A DNA stretch of 64,000 bases from Bettongia penicillata ogilbyi. Taxonomy: Eukaryota; Chordata; Mammalia; Diprotodontia; Potoroidae. How positions within the stretch are numbered: position 1 is the stretch's first letter; each line of letters starts with the position of its first letter. The notes under the pieces were generated by a model, which saw only the letters and a program-made list of their open reading frames with translations, was not told the DNA's origin and searched no databases. This document shows positions 54,712 to 64,000 of this stretch, piece by piece. Position numbers and translations under genes: made by a program. The DNA lies in assembly GCA_023548195.1 (NCBI GenBank), contig JAJHZJ010000751.1, positions 1,864,501 to 1,928,500 of the forward strand, given 5' to 3'.

Positions 54712-54984
54712 TTTAGGTATACTCAATCTCTTTCTCTGTGTGATGTTCAGTCTATAGCTTATCCAGTACTTTGTAGCTGTCTTCTGAAAGGCAATATTTA
54801 TGATTTATAAGCATGAAGCTTTTGAGTCATCCAGAAACTTTTGTCCTTATATACTTTTCAAAGATGACTTCTGTTTCCCATCATGTTTGTAGGTGTCTAC
54901 TTCTACTTTGAAATAATTGAATCTTAATGTCTATGCTGATTTGGTTTGGAGAATCATTCTGAGAGAATTAATCTCGGTAAAAAC
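54712..54984. other. Unassigned DNA
   Basis: No element or gene recognised. Confidence 0.45.
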
Positions 54985-55155
54985 TCCTTTAGCATTAGAG
55001 CTGTCCAAAATTGATGGGTTTCTCTTCACTTAGGGTCTTCATGCAAGGGCTGGATCACTATGTGTTGGGTATGTTATAATGGAGATCATCTTTGTGTATG
55101 GATTGGACCAGATGGTCATCAAGGCCCCATTCAATTGTCAAATTCTGTGATTCTG
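54985..55155 (+). mobile_element. CR1/L3 LINE 3' terminus, sense
   Basis: 'cattagagctgtccaaaatt', 'agggtcttcatgcaagggct', 'ggatcactatgtgttgggta' and 'tggattggaccagatggtca' end in 'attctgtgattctg', the short terminal repeat typical of CR1 elements. Confidence 0.82.
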
Positions 55156-55383
55156 CCTTTTTTATCCTCTGCAACTAATATTGGTGCATAACCTCCAACT
55201 ATCTTTATAGCAGTCTTTTATCTTCTCATTATAAGCACTGGAGGTGAAATGGCCAAGTATCCAAGGAGAAGATATTACTTGTTGCCTTTGGGAACAAGAT
55301 GAAATCAACTCCACTGATTGTTTCATCTGCCTTTTCAAGGAGAACCCATGGGCCATCCTTCCATGCTGCAACTTCCTTTTCTC
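55156..55383. other. Unassigned DNA
   Basis: No element or gene recognised. The 69-codon frame on the minus strand is unsupported. Confidence 0.45.
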
Positions 55384-55759
55384 AGTCAGTCAATAAAAAT
55401 TCATTAAGAACCTACTACAGCCCAGAGAAAGAGCATTTTGCTTGAGGAACCAAAAGAAGTCTAATGTCACTGGTAGAGCAGATGGGGCAAGTAAGATATA
55501 AGAGGAATAGAAGGACGTAGGTTATGAAGAGTTCTGAATACCAAACAGGATTTTGTGTTTGATCCAAGAGAAAATAGAGAGCCACTAAAATTTATTGATT
55601 AAGGGGGTGATAAGGTCAGATCTGTATTTTAGAAAACTCACTCTAGTGGCTGAATGGAACGTAGATTGGAGTGAGGAGAGACTTGAAGCAGACAGACTCA
55701 TGAAGCAGGCAGACCCACCATTGCAATAATCCAGACATGAGGTGATGGGGACCTGCACC

Positions 55760-57103
55760 TACTATAAATATATTTTTTGTACATGTGGGACCCTTTCCCA
55801 TTTTTATGATCTCTTGAGGATACAGTCCTAGAAGCGATATTGCTGGATCAAAGGGTATGCACATTTTTGTAGCCCTTTGGGCATAGTTCCAAATTGCTCT
55901 CCAGAATGGTTGGATCAGCTAACAGTTCCACCAACAATGAATTGGTGTTCCAACTCTCCCACATCCTCTCCAGCATTTATCATTTTCCTGTTCTGTCATG
56001 TTTGCCAACCTAATAGGTGTGATGTGTTGTTTTGACTTGTATCTCTCTAATCAAAAGTTATTTAGAGCATTTTTTCATATGATTATAGATATCTTTAATT
56101 TCTTCCTCTGAAAATTGCCTGTTCATATCCTTTGACCATTTATCAATTGGGGAATGACTTGTATTGTTGTACATTTGACTCAGTTCTCTATATATTCTAG
56201 AAATGAGGGCTTTATCCCCGAGATTAGCTGTAATAATTCTTTTCCAATTTACTACATTCCTCCGAATTTTGGTTGCATTGGGTTTGTTTGTGCAAAAACT
56301 TCTTAGTTTAATGTAATCAAAATTATCCATCTTGCACTTCATAATGTTTTCTATCTCTTCTTTAGTAAAAAATTCTTCCGTTCACCATAAATCTGATAAA
56401 TACACTATCCCTTGCTCCTCCAGCTTGTCCATGGTGTCAATCTTTTTACCTACATCATGTACCCATTTGGACTTTATTCTTGTGTACAGTGTCAGGCATG
56501 GGTCTATTCCTAGTTTCCACTACACTGTTATCCAGTTTTCCCAGCAATTTTTGTCAAACAGTGAGTTCTTATCCCAGAAGCTGGGGTCCTTGGGTTTATC
56601 AAACAGGGAGTTGATATATTCCTTGCCTACTGTGTCTTGAATACCTAACATATTCCACTTGTCTACCCTTCTGTTTCTTAGCCAGTACCAAGTGGTTTTG
56701 ATAATTGCTGCTTTATAATACAATTTGAGATCTGGTAGCACTAGGCCACCTTCCCTAGAATTTCTTTTCCTTAGTCCCTTTGATATTCTGGGTCTTTTGT
56801 TCTTCCAGATGAATTTTGATATTATTTTATCCAGCTCTAGAAAATAATTAACTGATAGTTTAATTGGTATGGCACTAAATAAGTAAATTAATTTAGGTAG
56901 AATTGTCATTTTTGTTATATTGGCTCAGCCTACCCATGAGCAACTGATATTTTTCCACTTACTTAGATCTGACTTTATTTGTGCAAAAAGTGTCTTGTAA
57001 TCATATTCATATAGTCCCTGGGTTTGTTTTGGCGGGTAAACTCCTAAATATTTTATAGTGTCTACTCTAGCTTTAAATGGGATTTCTCTCTCTATCTCTT
57101 GCT
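55760..57103 (-). mobile_element. L1 ORF2 C-terminal fragment, antisense, nested in L2
   Basis: Minus-strand reading from 57103 downward gives MTILPKLIYLFSAIPIKL and FIWKNKRPRISK (56700-56909), GGLVLPDLKLYYKAAIIKT, DKWSKDMNRQFSEEE and NHMKKCS (56058-56160), then the Cys-rich KCWRGCGRVGTPIHCWWNC (about 55921-55978) and IPFDPAISLLGLYPQE (about 55800-55864). These are ORF2 motifs after the RT domain, in order. Stops and frameshifts break it. No poly(A) or 3' UTR is present, and the 5' end is cut. Confidence 0.93.
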
Positions 57104-57252
57104 GACTGGCATGGTGGCAATGTCAGGGGAGAGAAGGGGGATTATACAAGAGATGCTGAAAAGGTGAAACTCACAGGCCGTGGTAACTGATTCTATTTGG
57201 GGGGATGAGAGATAGTGAGAAATTAAGGATGACCCTTGGGCTTAGGGAGTGA

Positions 57253-57538
57253 GTTTTCATCCTTCATTGCCGAAGAAGACCATGGCATCAGAGAAATAAT
57301 GACATGACTTGCACTGGACTTTGTTTTGAGTGAGGGAGGGCTGTGCAGGTCATCAGCCTCACTTTTCCTCCAGAGACATCTGAATCCAGTGACCAGATAT
57401 TCATCAGGATGACTGGAGATGACCCAGAATGAGGCAATTGGGGTTAAGTAACTTGCCCAAGGTCATACAGTGAGTGTCAAAAGTGTGTGAGATGAGATTT
57501 GAACTCAGCACTGGTGCTTTATCCACTGCACCACCCTG
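57253..57538 (-). mobile_element. Marsupial-type SINE, antisense, nested in L2
   Basis: 'catccttcattgccgaagaa', 'gaccatggcatcagagaaat', 'gtgagggagggctgtgcagg', 'ccagatattcatcaggatga' and 'gctttatccactgcaccacc' form a full-length copy. The flanks gggagtgag and gggtgaag resemble a short target duplication. Confidence 0.9.
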
Positions 57539-57790
57539 GGTGAAGAGATTCATTGACAGAGGATGATGTTGCCCTAGACAGTAATAGGAAAGTTAGAAAG
57601 AGGTAAAGATTTAGGTGGGGAAATGATGAGTTCAGTTTAGAGTCGGTTGAATTTAAAATGTCTACTGGACAACAGTTTGAGATATCTGAAAGACAGTTGA
57701 AAATGCAAGATTGGTAGTCAGTGGAGAGCAGGGTAGGTAGAATTAAGGCTCATCAGCACAGAGATGAGAATTTAATCCATGAAATTTTTT

Positions 57791-58325
57791 CATCTTTTGA
57801 TTTCACTGATTGTATGGTTCTCTGCATTGATATGGTTCAGTTTTTCTAAGATCATGTTAATTTCTTAGCCATTGTTCAAAGATCTCACATTCAAATTATC
57901 AACAATTAACTTTGTTTGTTACAGAAGGTTTAAAAAGTGTTTAATTTTTAGCACTTAGCAACTCATTTTCTACCAGTCCAACATCATTACCATGGAAGCA
58001 GAAGGAAGATAGACATAGATGAGAAGAATTCAAAATCTTTTCCTTGCTTCATGAGGTGCCCTATCTACAAGCATTTGCTTTAGACCAACCAACTGATGAT
58101 AAATTTCTCCATTTTTATCTGGTTTGGGCCTCAGCAGACTCAGTCCATTTCTAGGATTATACTGGAGAGTTTGCCAGAGCTAATATTCACCTTGCATCAA
58201 ACTCGTTTTGCCACCACAGCACAAAGAGGCATTTGAGTAAGACTTTTCTTTAAACTCCCACATATGAAGGAAAAAATTAGATAAACCATTTATAATGATG
58301 CTTAGAACATTAAGTGTAATACTCA
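57791..58325. other. Unassigned DNA
   Basis: No element or gene recognised. Confidence 0.45.
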
Positions 58326-58329
58326 AAAC

Positions 58330-58480
58330 AAATAAAAAAGGAGACAACCTGTGATAGTGGAAAGAGCTTTGGTTCTAAATCAAAGGACCTGACTTCAAAT
58401 CCCAAATCAACCGTTTACCATCTGTATTATTATGGCTGTTACTTCAGCTTCCTTATATAATGGAAGATCCCTTTCAGAAA
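58330..58480 (+). mobile_element. MIR-type SINE, sense, degraded
   Basis: 'gatagtggaaagagctttgg', 'acctgacttcaaatcccaaa' and 'gttacttcagcttccttata' follow sense order. Confidence 0.65.
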
Positions 58481-58499
58481 TAAGGATATGACCTTACAA

Positions 58500-58730
58500 A
58501 CAAAATTCAGTCAATCAAGAAACATTTATGAAACCCTGACTATGTTTTAGGTCCTGTGCCAAGTGCTGTAAATTGAAAGAAAGGCAAATACTGTCTGTCC
58601 CTACTCTCAAAGAGCTTACATCTTAATGAGGGAGACAACGTAGAGGAATAGGTATATGCAAAGGACACAGTAGATGAAAGGTAGGTTTACAGGAAAAGGA
58701 GAATGTAGTGTGGAACTATCAAAGTGTAGC
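58500..58730 (-). mobile_element. L2-type 3' end, antisense
   Basis: 'cagtcaatcaagaaacattt', 'tcctgtgccaagtgctgtaa', 'ctactctcaaagagcttaca' and 'cttaatgagggagacaacgt' follow antisense order. Confidence 0.82.
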
Positions 58731-58811
58731 AATATGACTGCTGGCCTCACTCTGCCCCACTTCTTCTCACTACTTAAACAGTAATCTCGTAAGCTTTCCC
58801 AAACTGGCTTC

Positions 58812-58920
58812 CATATAACCACAGGGCTAGAAAGAAGTTTAAAGATCATCTAACCCCACCTCCCTTGCATCTACACAAATAATTTCAGTAGATAACAATT
58901 AGGACTCAAATGGTAAATCT
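58812..58920 (-). mobile_element. MIR3/L3-like fragment, antisense
   Basis: 'cacagggctagaaagaagtt' and 'taaagatcatctaaccccac' form the start of an antisense copy. Confidence 0.58.
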
Positions 58921-59099
58921 CAGAAATCCCTAATTCACAGTATTATAGGGTCATATAGGGACTATAACTCTGTTAATGCTGCTCAAGACTGAATTCTCCC
59001 ATTTTCTTAGTCACATGATGCTTGTTCTCAAATTAAACCACTGGTTAAATATAGAATCCAGAACTTTTTCACATAAATAGCTCCTAAGTCATCTCTGCT

Positions 59100-59670
59100 G
59101 TTCTATACTTCAGCAACTGATATTTTGGGGAACCCTATATGCAAGATTTCATGTTTATCATTATTAAAGTTCATTTTGTTTTATTCAGGTGTTCTAGACT
59201 GTGACATTTTAAATTTTCCATCATTTTTTCACTGCTAACATTTCATCCATTCATTACTAATATTTTCGAATAGCCCAAAGGTCAAGGACAAGGACAGTGC
59301 CCAGTGGTATCACAATTGAGGCATCCCTCTGGGTTCACATAGTTCTATTAGTTGACACTATTGAAATTGATTTTGTCAACTAGTAGTATAGTTACATAAC
59401 AGTTCCAGTGGCCAGTCTTCAACCTGGTAACACATATCTATGTTTTAGGTGGACAAAATGGGAGATTCTGTCAAATGGCTTGATAAAAATTAAGATATAC
59501 CATGTCTATGTTATTCCTCTGATCTGCCAACCTAAGAAAAGGGAATTGAGGTTAGTTTGGTATGACTTCTTCTTAGTAAATCTACTTACTCTCTAAGTAG
59601 GCATTCGGTTCTTTTCAAAATGTTCACAGGCAATCCATTTAATAATCCGTTCTAAAATTTCTCACCAACC
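59100..59670 (-). mobile_element. CR1/L3 LINE RT remnant, antisense
   Basis: The minus strand reads IDMVYLNFYQAI-stop near 59465-59505, matching CR1 RT VDVVYLDFSKAFDK. Antisense text 'tcctctgatctgccaaccta', 'gaggttagtttggtatgact' and 'ccgttctaaaatttctcacc' covers the more N-terminal RT region. 'gaggcatccctctgggttca' corresponds to a later segment. This is an older, more broken copy than the one at 43.5 kb. Confidence 0.82.
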
Positions 59671-59852
59671 TCAAACTAAGTTAATAATAACATTGGTCAG
59701 AAGTAAATGGTATCTTCTAGTCTTTGGACTTTTACCATCTTTCAAATGTATTGGCCTCTTTCCCAGCCTCTTTAACTTACAATGTAATTATTTGCAATTA
59801 CTTTTTTGCTTTTTTATAGTAATGTTGAAGGAGAAGGTAACATACACCATAG

Positions 59853-59988
59853 GCGAGGGATGGGGAAGCTGTAGCCTCAAGGCCACATGTGACCTTTTAG
59901 GTCCTTGGTTGTAGCCTTTTGAGTGAGTCCAAGTTTTATAGAACAAATTCTTTTATTAAGGGGATTTGTTCTGTGAAGTTTAGATTCA
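59853..59988 (+). mobile_element. Palindromic hAT-like MITE, right half missing
   Basis: 'gatggggaagctgtagcctc' and 'aaggccacatgtgacctttt' form the left end. The core is a long imperfect inverted repeat: 59925-59950 (gagtccaagtttta...) against 59962-59988 (...gaagtttagattc), around 'ttttattaag'. The expected mirror copy of the left end after 59988 is absent. Confidence 0.75.
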
Positions 59989-59989
59989 T

Positions 59990-60165
59990 AATCTAACATT
60001 TTCCATCTTTTCATATGTCTATATGTGGACATATAGATGTGCATATATATGCATAACACATAACAAATACCTGTATATGTCTGTGTGTTTATATACTCAC
60101 ATATGTTTGTATGTATGCATATACACATCGATATAAGTATTTATGTATACAATACTTGTGATCAT
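59990..60165 (+). repeat. TATG/TATA low-complexity region
   Basis: Imperfect TATG, CATA and TATA units. The 83-codon minus-strand frame through it is spurious. Confidence 0.85.
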
Positions 60166-60234
60166 TTCATTTGGATAGGAATGAGGAAATGTGAGCAGTA
60201 CAAGTCATCATCCATAATTTATCATCTTAGAAAA

Positions 60235-60345
60235 TTGCCTAGAACACTAAAAATGTAAGGGAATTACCCAAGGACACTTAGCCTGTGTGTGTTAGAAAGG
60301 ATATTTGTACCAGGTCTTTTTGAATATGAATTTTTTTCTTTCCCT
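60235..60345 (-). mobile_element. MIR-like SINE fragment, antisense
   Basis: 'ttgcctagaacactaaaaat', 'gggaattacccaaggacact' and 'atttgtaccaggtctttttg' resemble 8905-9035. Confidence 0.55.
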
Positions 60346-60554
60346 CTACTATTCTGTGCCACTTCTCTATTACCAAATTATTAATTTTATTTTATTCTTT
60401 TTGTCAAGGGGCCAAAGATATCATCTAATTTATATTTAACAATTTAATTTATATGTTTCTATTAACTATTCCATTCCCAATCCAGTGGAAAGCTTCCCAG
60501 ATTCTGGTACTAGATCACCTAACCCAATTTCTTCATCTGTAATATTTCCATTAG

Positions 60555-60685
60555 AAGCTTACGTCTGCCACTTAGTACCTGTGTAACCCCAGGCAAGTCA
60601 TTTAACCTCCCTTTTTCTCAGTTTCTTCATTTGTAAAACAAGAGAGTTGGGTTACATGGCATTTGAGCTGACTCTTGATAGATGT
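60555..60685 (+). mobile_element. MIR-type SINE, sense
   Basis: 'tacctgtgtaaccccaggca', 'agtcatttaacctccctttt' and 'tcagtttcttcatttgtaaa' are in order. Confidence 0.82.
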
Positions 60686-60689
60686 CAGG

Positions 60690-60875
60690 GACACTGAGAG
60701 GTGGAGGTGAGAAAGAAGTACATTCTGGACATGGGATTAACCAGTACAAAGCATGGAAACGGGAAATGGAGCACCACATGGCTGAATCACATAGTGTGTG
60801 GAAGGGAATAATGATGTGTAAGAAGGCTGGAAAGGGAAGAAGGGATCGGGCTGTGAAAAGATTTCAGAATTTTTT
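60690..60875 (-). mobile_element. L2-type C-terminal segment, antisense
   Basis: 'tctggacatgggattaacca', 'gcatggaaacgggaaatgga', 'cacatagtgtgtggaaggga' and 'aagaaggctggaaagggaag' match the antisense L2 stretch between RT and the 3' end. Confidence 0.72.
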
Positions 60876-61119
60876 TTTAACTGAAAATACCCTATCCCTC
60901 TTCTCCTGCTCATTACACAGAGAAGTTCGTGACATTTCAATGATAATATAATTTAGCAAGTGTCTTTGCTAAGGATAAAAATGACCTTCAGGATACAGTA
61001 ACTCTTTGATGCCCCAAAAGAAAGTGATGGAAACAGAGAGCTAAAGGGATCTGAGAAAATGATGGTTTGAAAATTGTGGGTGAAACACTCTTTCCCCCTT
61101 TAATTTTTAAGGCATTTTC
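60876..61119. other. Unassigned DNA
   Basis: No element or gene recognised. Confidence 0.45.
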
Positions 61120-61240
61120 AACACCCACCTTCTGGCAGAGGGGTGATGGACTTAAAATGCAGCATGAGACATACTCTCAGGACAAACAATGTTTTGTGGG
61201 AATATGCATATTTGCTATAAGGATTTCATTTCTCATTTCA
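61120..61240 (+). mobile_element. L1 3' end fragment, sense
   Basis: 'cagaggggtgatggacttaa', 'aatgcagcatgagacatact' and 'gaatatgcatatttgctata' match the L1 3' region seen at 35225-35620. Confidence 0.68.
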
Positions 61241-61389
61241 AAAAATTGTTCATTGAGGGTTCAAAGATCATAAATGTTTATAAAAACAAACAAAGAAATA
61301 AATACATTTAAGGCTGTTTGCCATAAAAACCGTAGCAGGTGAACATCTAGTTATGAGCTACAGATAAATGTTTCCTTTGGGGAAGAGAG

Positions 61390-61515
61390 ATTCATTCCAT
61401 TCAATTCAACAATCATTTATTTAGGGTCTACTAGAACTGTACTAGGCACTGGGGATACAGAGATAAAACTAGAATAGTCCTTAGCCTCAAGAAGCTGAAA
61501 TTCTATGGAGGGAAG
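61390..61515 (-). mobile_element. L2-type 3' end, antisense
   Basis: 'tcaattcaacaatcatttat', 'ctgtactaggcactggggat' and 'cctcaagaagctgaaattct' are in antisense order. Confidence 0.78.
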
Positions 61516-61740
61516 CAACATATATCTAATTATGTGTATGTGTATATGAATGTATATGTTTATGTGCACATGTATACACATATATATAAATATGCACATA
61601 TGTATATAATATATAACATTGCATGTATGCTATAATATGATATATAAGGATATATACACACACAAGTTTATGTATATATCATTTATATAATATAGGCATT
61701 GGTATATAAATATATATACACACATATTTATATGTAAAAT
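61516..61740 (+). repeat. TATA/TATG low-complexity region
   Basis: Long imperfect TA, TATG and CACA units. Confidence 0.88.
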
Positions 61741-61849
61741 GTGGAGAGAGAATTTATAGTGCATCTGTGTGTTCAGGCACACATAAGGTCATTTGAGGGG
61801 GGAACAATACATATTAACTGCAATGTAACAAACCCCACTGTATTTAAAG

Positions 61850-61985
61850 TTCCTCTGCCCCTCCCTGTGTGACTTTGACCAAGCCCCTCCACATTTCTTC
61901 TGGATAAGGACAGACTTGGACCAGGTGGCTGCTAAAGTCTATTCTGGTTCTAAACCTAACTCTTTTAGTTCCTATGCCTCCAATT
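61850..61985 (+). mobile_element. MIR-type SINE fragment, sense
   Basis: 'ctgtgtgactttgaccaagc' and 'tcttctggataaggacagac' are followed by the tail 'ctaaagtctattctggttct'. Confidence 0.55.
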
Positions 61986-62915
61986 TGTGTGATTTTTGAT
62001 GAAAAGAAAAATAAAGCATTAGTTTTTCTTCCTTTTCTAAAGTATTTTTCCTGTAGCTGGCTAACTGGGCATACCCAACTGCTTTCTGAGTGCCAGATGG
62101 TCTGAGTGGGACATGAACTCTTCAAAAACCCTCATGTTTCTAGGGACTTCTGTAGTACATTAAGTTTTAAGATACTATGAAAGAACTTTTGGCAGCATCC
62201 TGGTTCCTGTTATGTGACTCGAGATTAAGATCTTAACAAGGAAACTTCTAAATAAAATAACAAAAGATTTTTTTTTTGCAGCAATCACAAACTAAGATGA
62301 CATAATTCCTTCTCTTACAAGAGGTTCACATCACTTTGACTCAGGCATCAGCAATTTCCTTATATTCATAATCTCAAAATTGGTTGCTTTCCTTTATCTT
62401 ATTCAGCAATCTCCGAGCAGACGAGCATTCCCCTAAGATGTGCAATTTTCTTTTCAACTTTTAATTTCTCTGGGTACAGAAAAGAAGCTCTGGACCCTTA
62501 ATTGAGCAATTATTATTTTTTAAGTGAATCTAGAGTGTGAGGATAGTGCCAAAACCCTCTTTTCATCCACAGAATGAGCAGAGCTGAGTCAGTGGCACAA
62601 GTTTTCTCCTGGCAGCCTCCCAGTTCAAGGTAGAAGGGCCAATTCAAGCGTGAAAGGGGAGCCCAATTTTTTACCCCCCTGCTCCCTCCTTGACATCTTC
62701 CGAGTTTCCTGAATGAGTGCCAATTAGTAGCAACTTACAAGTCTCTTTGGAGGTTTTAGATGACTTGACTCTAAGAACTATTTGTATTTCTCATTTAGAC
62801 TCTTTCTGCAAAATGGAATTGGCAAACTCCCCACACCCCCAACTATGTGGCTTTCCCAATGGCTCAAAGCAGACCTTTCTGTAAATCATTATTTCTCAAA
62901 AGTCATAGGATGCTG
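61986..62915. other. Repeat-poor block
   Basis: No mobile element recognised in 930 bases. A candidate conserved element lies at about 62400-62880, with text such as 'gagcaattattattttttaa' and 'ccaattagtagcaacttaca'. Confidence 0.45.
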
Positions 62916-62917
62916 GT

Positions 62918-63085
62918 ATTAGCAACATGGTTCAGTGAAAAGAGCACTGGATCTGTGGTTAGAGGCCACTGGTTCAAATCTCACCTCAATGACTTTGGAC
63001 AAGTCACTTAACTTCATTGGGGCCCTGCTTCCTCATCTGTGAAATGAGGGGGTTGGATTCTCTGGATCCTTCCATCTGTAGGTCT
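62918..63085 (+). mobile_element. MIR-type SINE, sense
   Basis: 'gaaaagagcactggatctgt', 'ccactggttcaaatctcacc', 'ctttggacaagtcacttaac', 'tcctcatctgtgaaatgagg' and tail 'gatccttccatctgtaggt' form a near full-length copy. Confidence 0.87.
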
Positions 63086-63379
63086 GGTGACCCCACTAAG
63101 TACTAGTTCAAGGGCAACAGCTCAGTTTCTCATAGATACATATGTAGAATGGATCTGTACCATGTTCTCTTATGTCTCAGCTACCAGTTGATATCCCAGA
63201 AGTCACATGTATAGAGCAAATAATAGTTTGTCAATATCCCATCCAGACTTGTTGATCAATAAGGTTACTGACTCACAAAAAGATACGATTATCTTCTACT
63301 GCTCCAAAGTTCCTCAGCATCAATCACAATGTCTTGTACAGAGTAGGAATGCAAACAGTGATTTTTTCATTTGATTAAT
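63086..63379. other. Unassigned DNA
   Basis: No element recognised, except an L2-like 'caatgtcttgtacagagtag' at about 63325-63350. Confidence 0.4.
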
Positions 63380-63475
63380 AGAGTCACAGAATTATAGAAG
63401 AATTAGAAAGTACTACAGAGGTCATCTGATGCAACCTCTAACCACAGCATAAATTTTAGCTAAGGAACTCCCAAC
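63380..63475 (-). mobile_element. CR1/L3 3' end fragment, antisense
   Basis: 'agagtcacagaattatagaa' and 'tacagaggtcatctgatgca' form the antisense start. Confidence 0.62.
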
Positions 63476-63489
63476 AAGTAAAGGCACTG

Positions 63490-63660
63490 TAGTATAGGAG
63501 AAAAACTTCTGGATTTAGAGTTGGGGGATTTGGGTTCAAATCCCAGGTCTGCCACTTGTTACCTATATAACTTTTGGTCAAGTTACTTAAGTTCTCTAGG
63601 CCTCAGTTTCTTCAACTGAAGAATGAGGGAGTTTGATTAGATGCCTTCTAAGATCACTTC
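63490..63660 (+). mobile_element. MIR-type SINE, sense
   Basis: 'gagttgggggatttgggttc', 'aaatcccaggtctgccactt', 'aggcctcagtttcttcaact' and tail 'tctaagatcacttccaactc' are in full order. Confidence 0.87.
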
Positions 63661-63745
63661 CAACTCTTTTTGTATCTCTAGATCTTAGCATAGTACCTGG
63701 CACATAGTGGGTGTTTAATAAATGCTCATTGATTGATTTAACCCA
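63661..63745 (+). mobile_element. L2 3' end, sense
   Basis: 'ttttgtatctctagatctta' and 'gcatagtacctggcacatag' are followed by 'taataaatgctcattgattgattta', with an intact AATAAA. Confidence 0.85.
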
Positions 63746-63779
63746 CTGCTATCAGTTCTGCCCCCTAAAGTCAAACAGA

Positions 63780-64000
63780 ACAAATCAGATTCATTTATTC
63801 ATGAAAACCCTTCCAATACTTAAAGACAGTAAACATGCTCCACAGAGGTTTTCTCTTCTCTGGCCAATGTCTTTCTTAATTTATGGAACCCAGAATGGCA
63901 TAGAATATTTCAGATGAAGTCTGATTAGAATCCAGCGAGAACTCTTGCCTCTATCATTTGAGACATTATATTTGTATTCATGAAGACCAAGATTACTCTA
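63780..64000 (-). mobile_element. CR1/L3 3' region, antisense, cut by window end
   Basis: 'cttccaatacttaaagacag', 'gttttctcttctctggccaa', 'ggaacccagaatggcataga' and 'cagatgaagtctgattagaa' follow antisense CR1/L3 order and continue beyond the window. Confidence 0.75.

Larger units (their letters stand above)
55384..57790 (-). mobile_element. L2 LINE ORF2/3' end, antisense, split by L1 and by a SINE
   Basis: The 3' end is at 'agtcaataaaaattcattaa' (55387). The C-terminal RT region 'gtgataaggtcagatctgta' reads on the minus strand as DLITPLINKF (consensus DHVTPLLKKLQWLP). It resumes at 57104 ('gcatggtggcaatgtcaggg') and again at 57539. Near 57750 the minus strand reads HGLNSHLCADE against consensus HGFNYHLYADD, so the catalytic YADD is CADE. 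Dead copy. Confidence 0.88.

Noticed and set aside
56520..56909. 129-codon minus-strand frame with clear protein similarity
   Set aside because: The similarity is to L1 ORF2 C-terminal motifs. It is part of a truncated retroelement, not a host gene.
1..64000. CRISPR array, bacterial operon, phage or plasmid features
   Set aside because: No regularly spaced repeats, no ribosome-binding-site/operon structure and no long frames. The repeat content is clearly vertebrate.

Overview
This window looks like intergenic or intronic nuclear DNA from a marsupial. The species cannot be fixed from sequence alone. Two things support this. tRNA-derived SINEs with an RTE-like tail and CORE/MIR-type SINEs occur every 1-2 kb. 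They sit among L2, CR1/L3 and L1 LINE pieces whose 3' ends and reverse-transcriptase remnants match the repeat mix known from opossum and Australian marsupials. Family names rest on remembered consensus sequences and were not checked by a search.

I found no host protein-coding exon, tRNA, rRNA or CRISPR array that I can support. The longest open frames are short. They fall in dinucleotide repeats, in LINE remnants (L2 at 32.3-32.7 kb, L1 at 55.8-57.1 kb) or in unique sequence with no recognisable domain.

Layout. 0-4 kb: unique DNA, then a SINE nested in an older SINE. 4-10 kb: L2, SINE and L1 pieces, a 30-base C tract and a possible LTR. 10-17 kb: microsatellites, SINEs and hAT-like MITEs. 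17-20 kb: an L2 3' end followed by an antisense L2 with a decayed YADD box. 20-24.6 kb: CR1 and hAT fragments, then a repeat-poor block with a 28-bp palindrome. 24.7-26 kb: L1 inside L2 inside MIR, with perfect 16-bp target duplications around the L1. 26-32 kb: repeat-poor DNA plus CR1 pieces. 32-38 kb: L2, CR1 and L1 3' ends, a (TA)n run and a 58-bp duplication. 39-43.2 kb: two three-level nests, one holding a possible transcript-derived retrocopy. 43.5-44.7 kb: the longest CR1/L3 copy. 47-50 kb: two short tandem repeats and a nearly complete hAT MITE. 51-53 kb: an L2 inside a SINE, then an AT-rich minisatellite. 55.4-57.8 kb: an L2 split by an L1 and a SINE. 58-64 kb: L2, CR1, MIR and a half-palindromic MITE, with a CR1 copy cut by the window end.

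The interpretable content is therefore an insertion history, not a gene system. Nested copies give relative ages: MIR/CORE SINEs and CR1/L3 are oldest, L2 and hAT MITEs intermediate, RTE-tailed SINEs and L1 youngest. Several long repeat-poor stretches are candidates for conserved non-coding elements, testable only by cross-species alignment. I saw no convincing evidence of a previously undescribed system.
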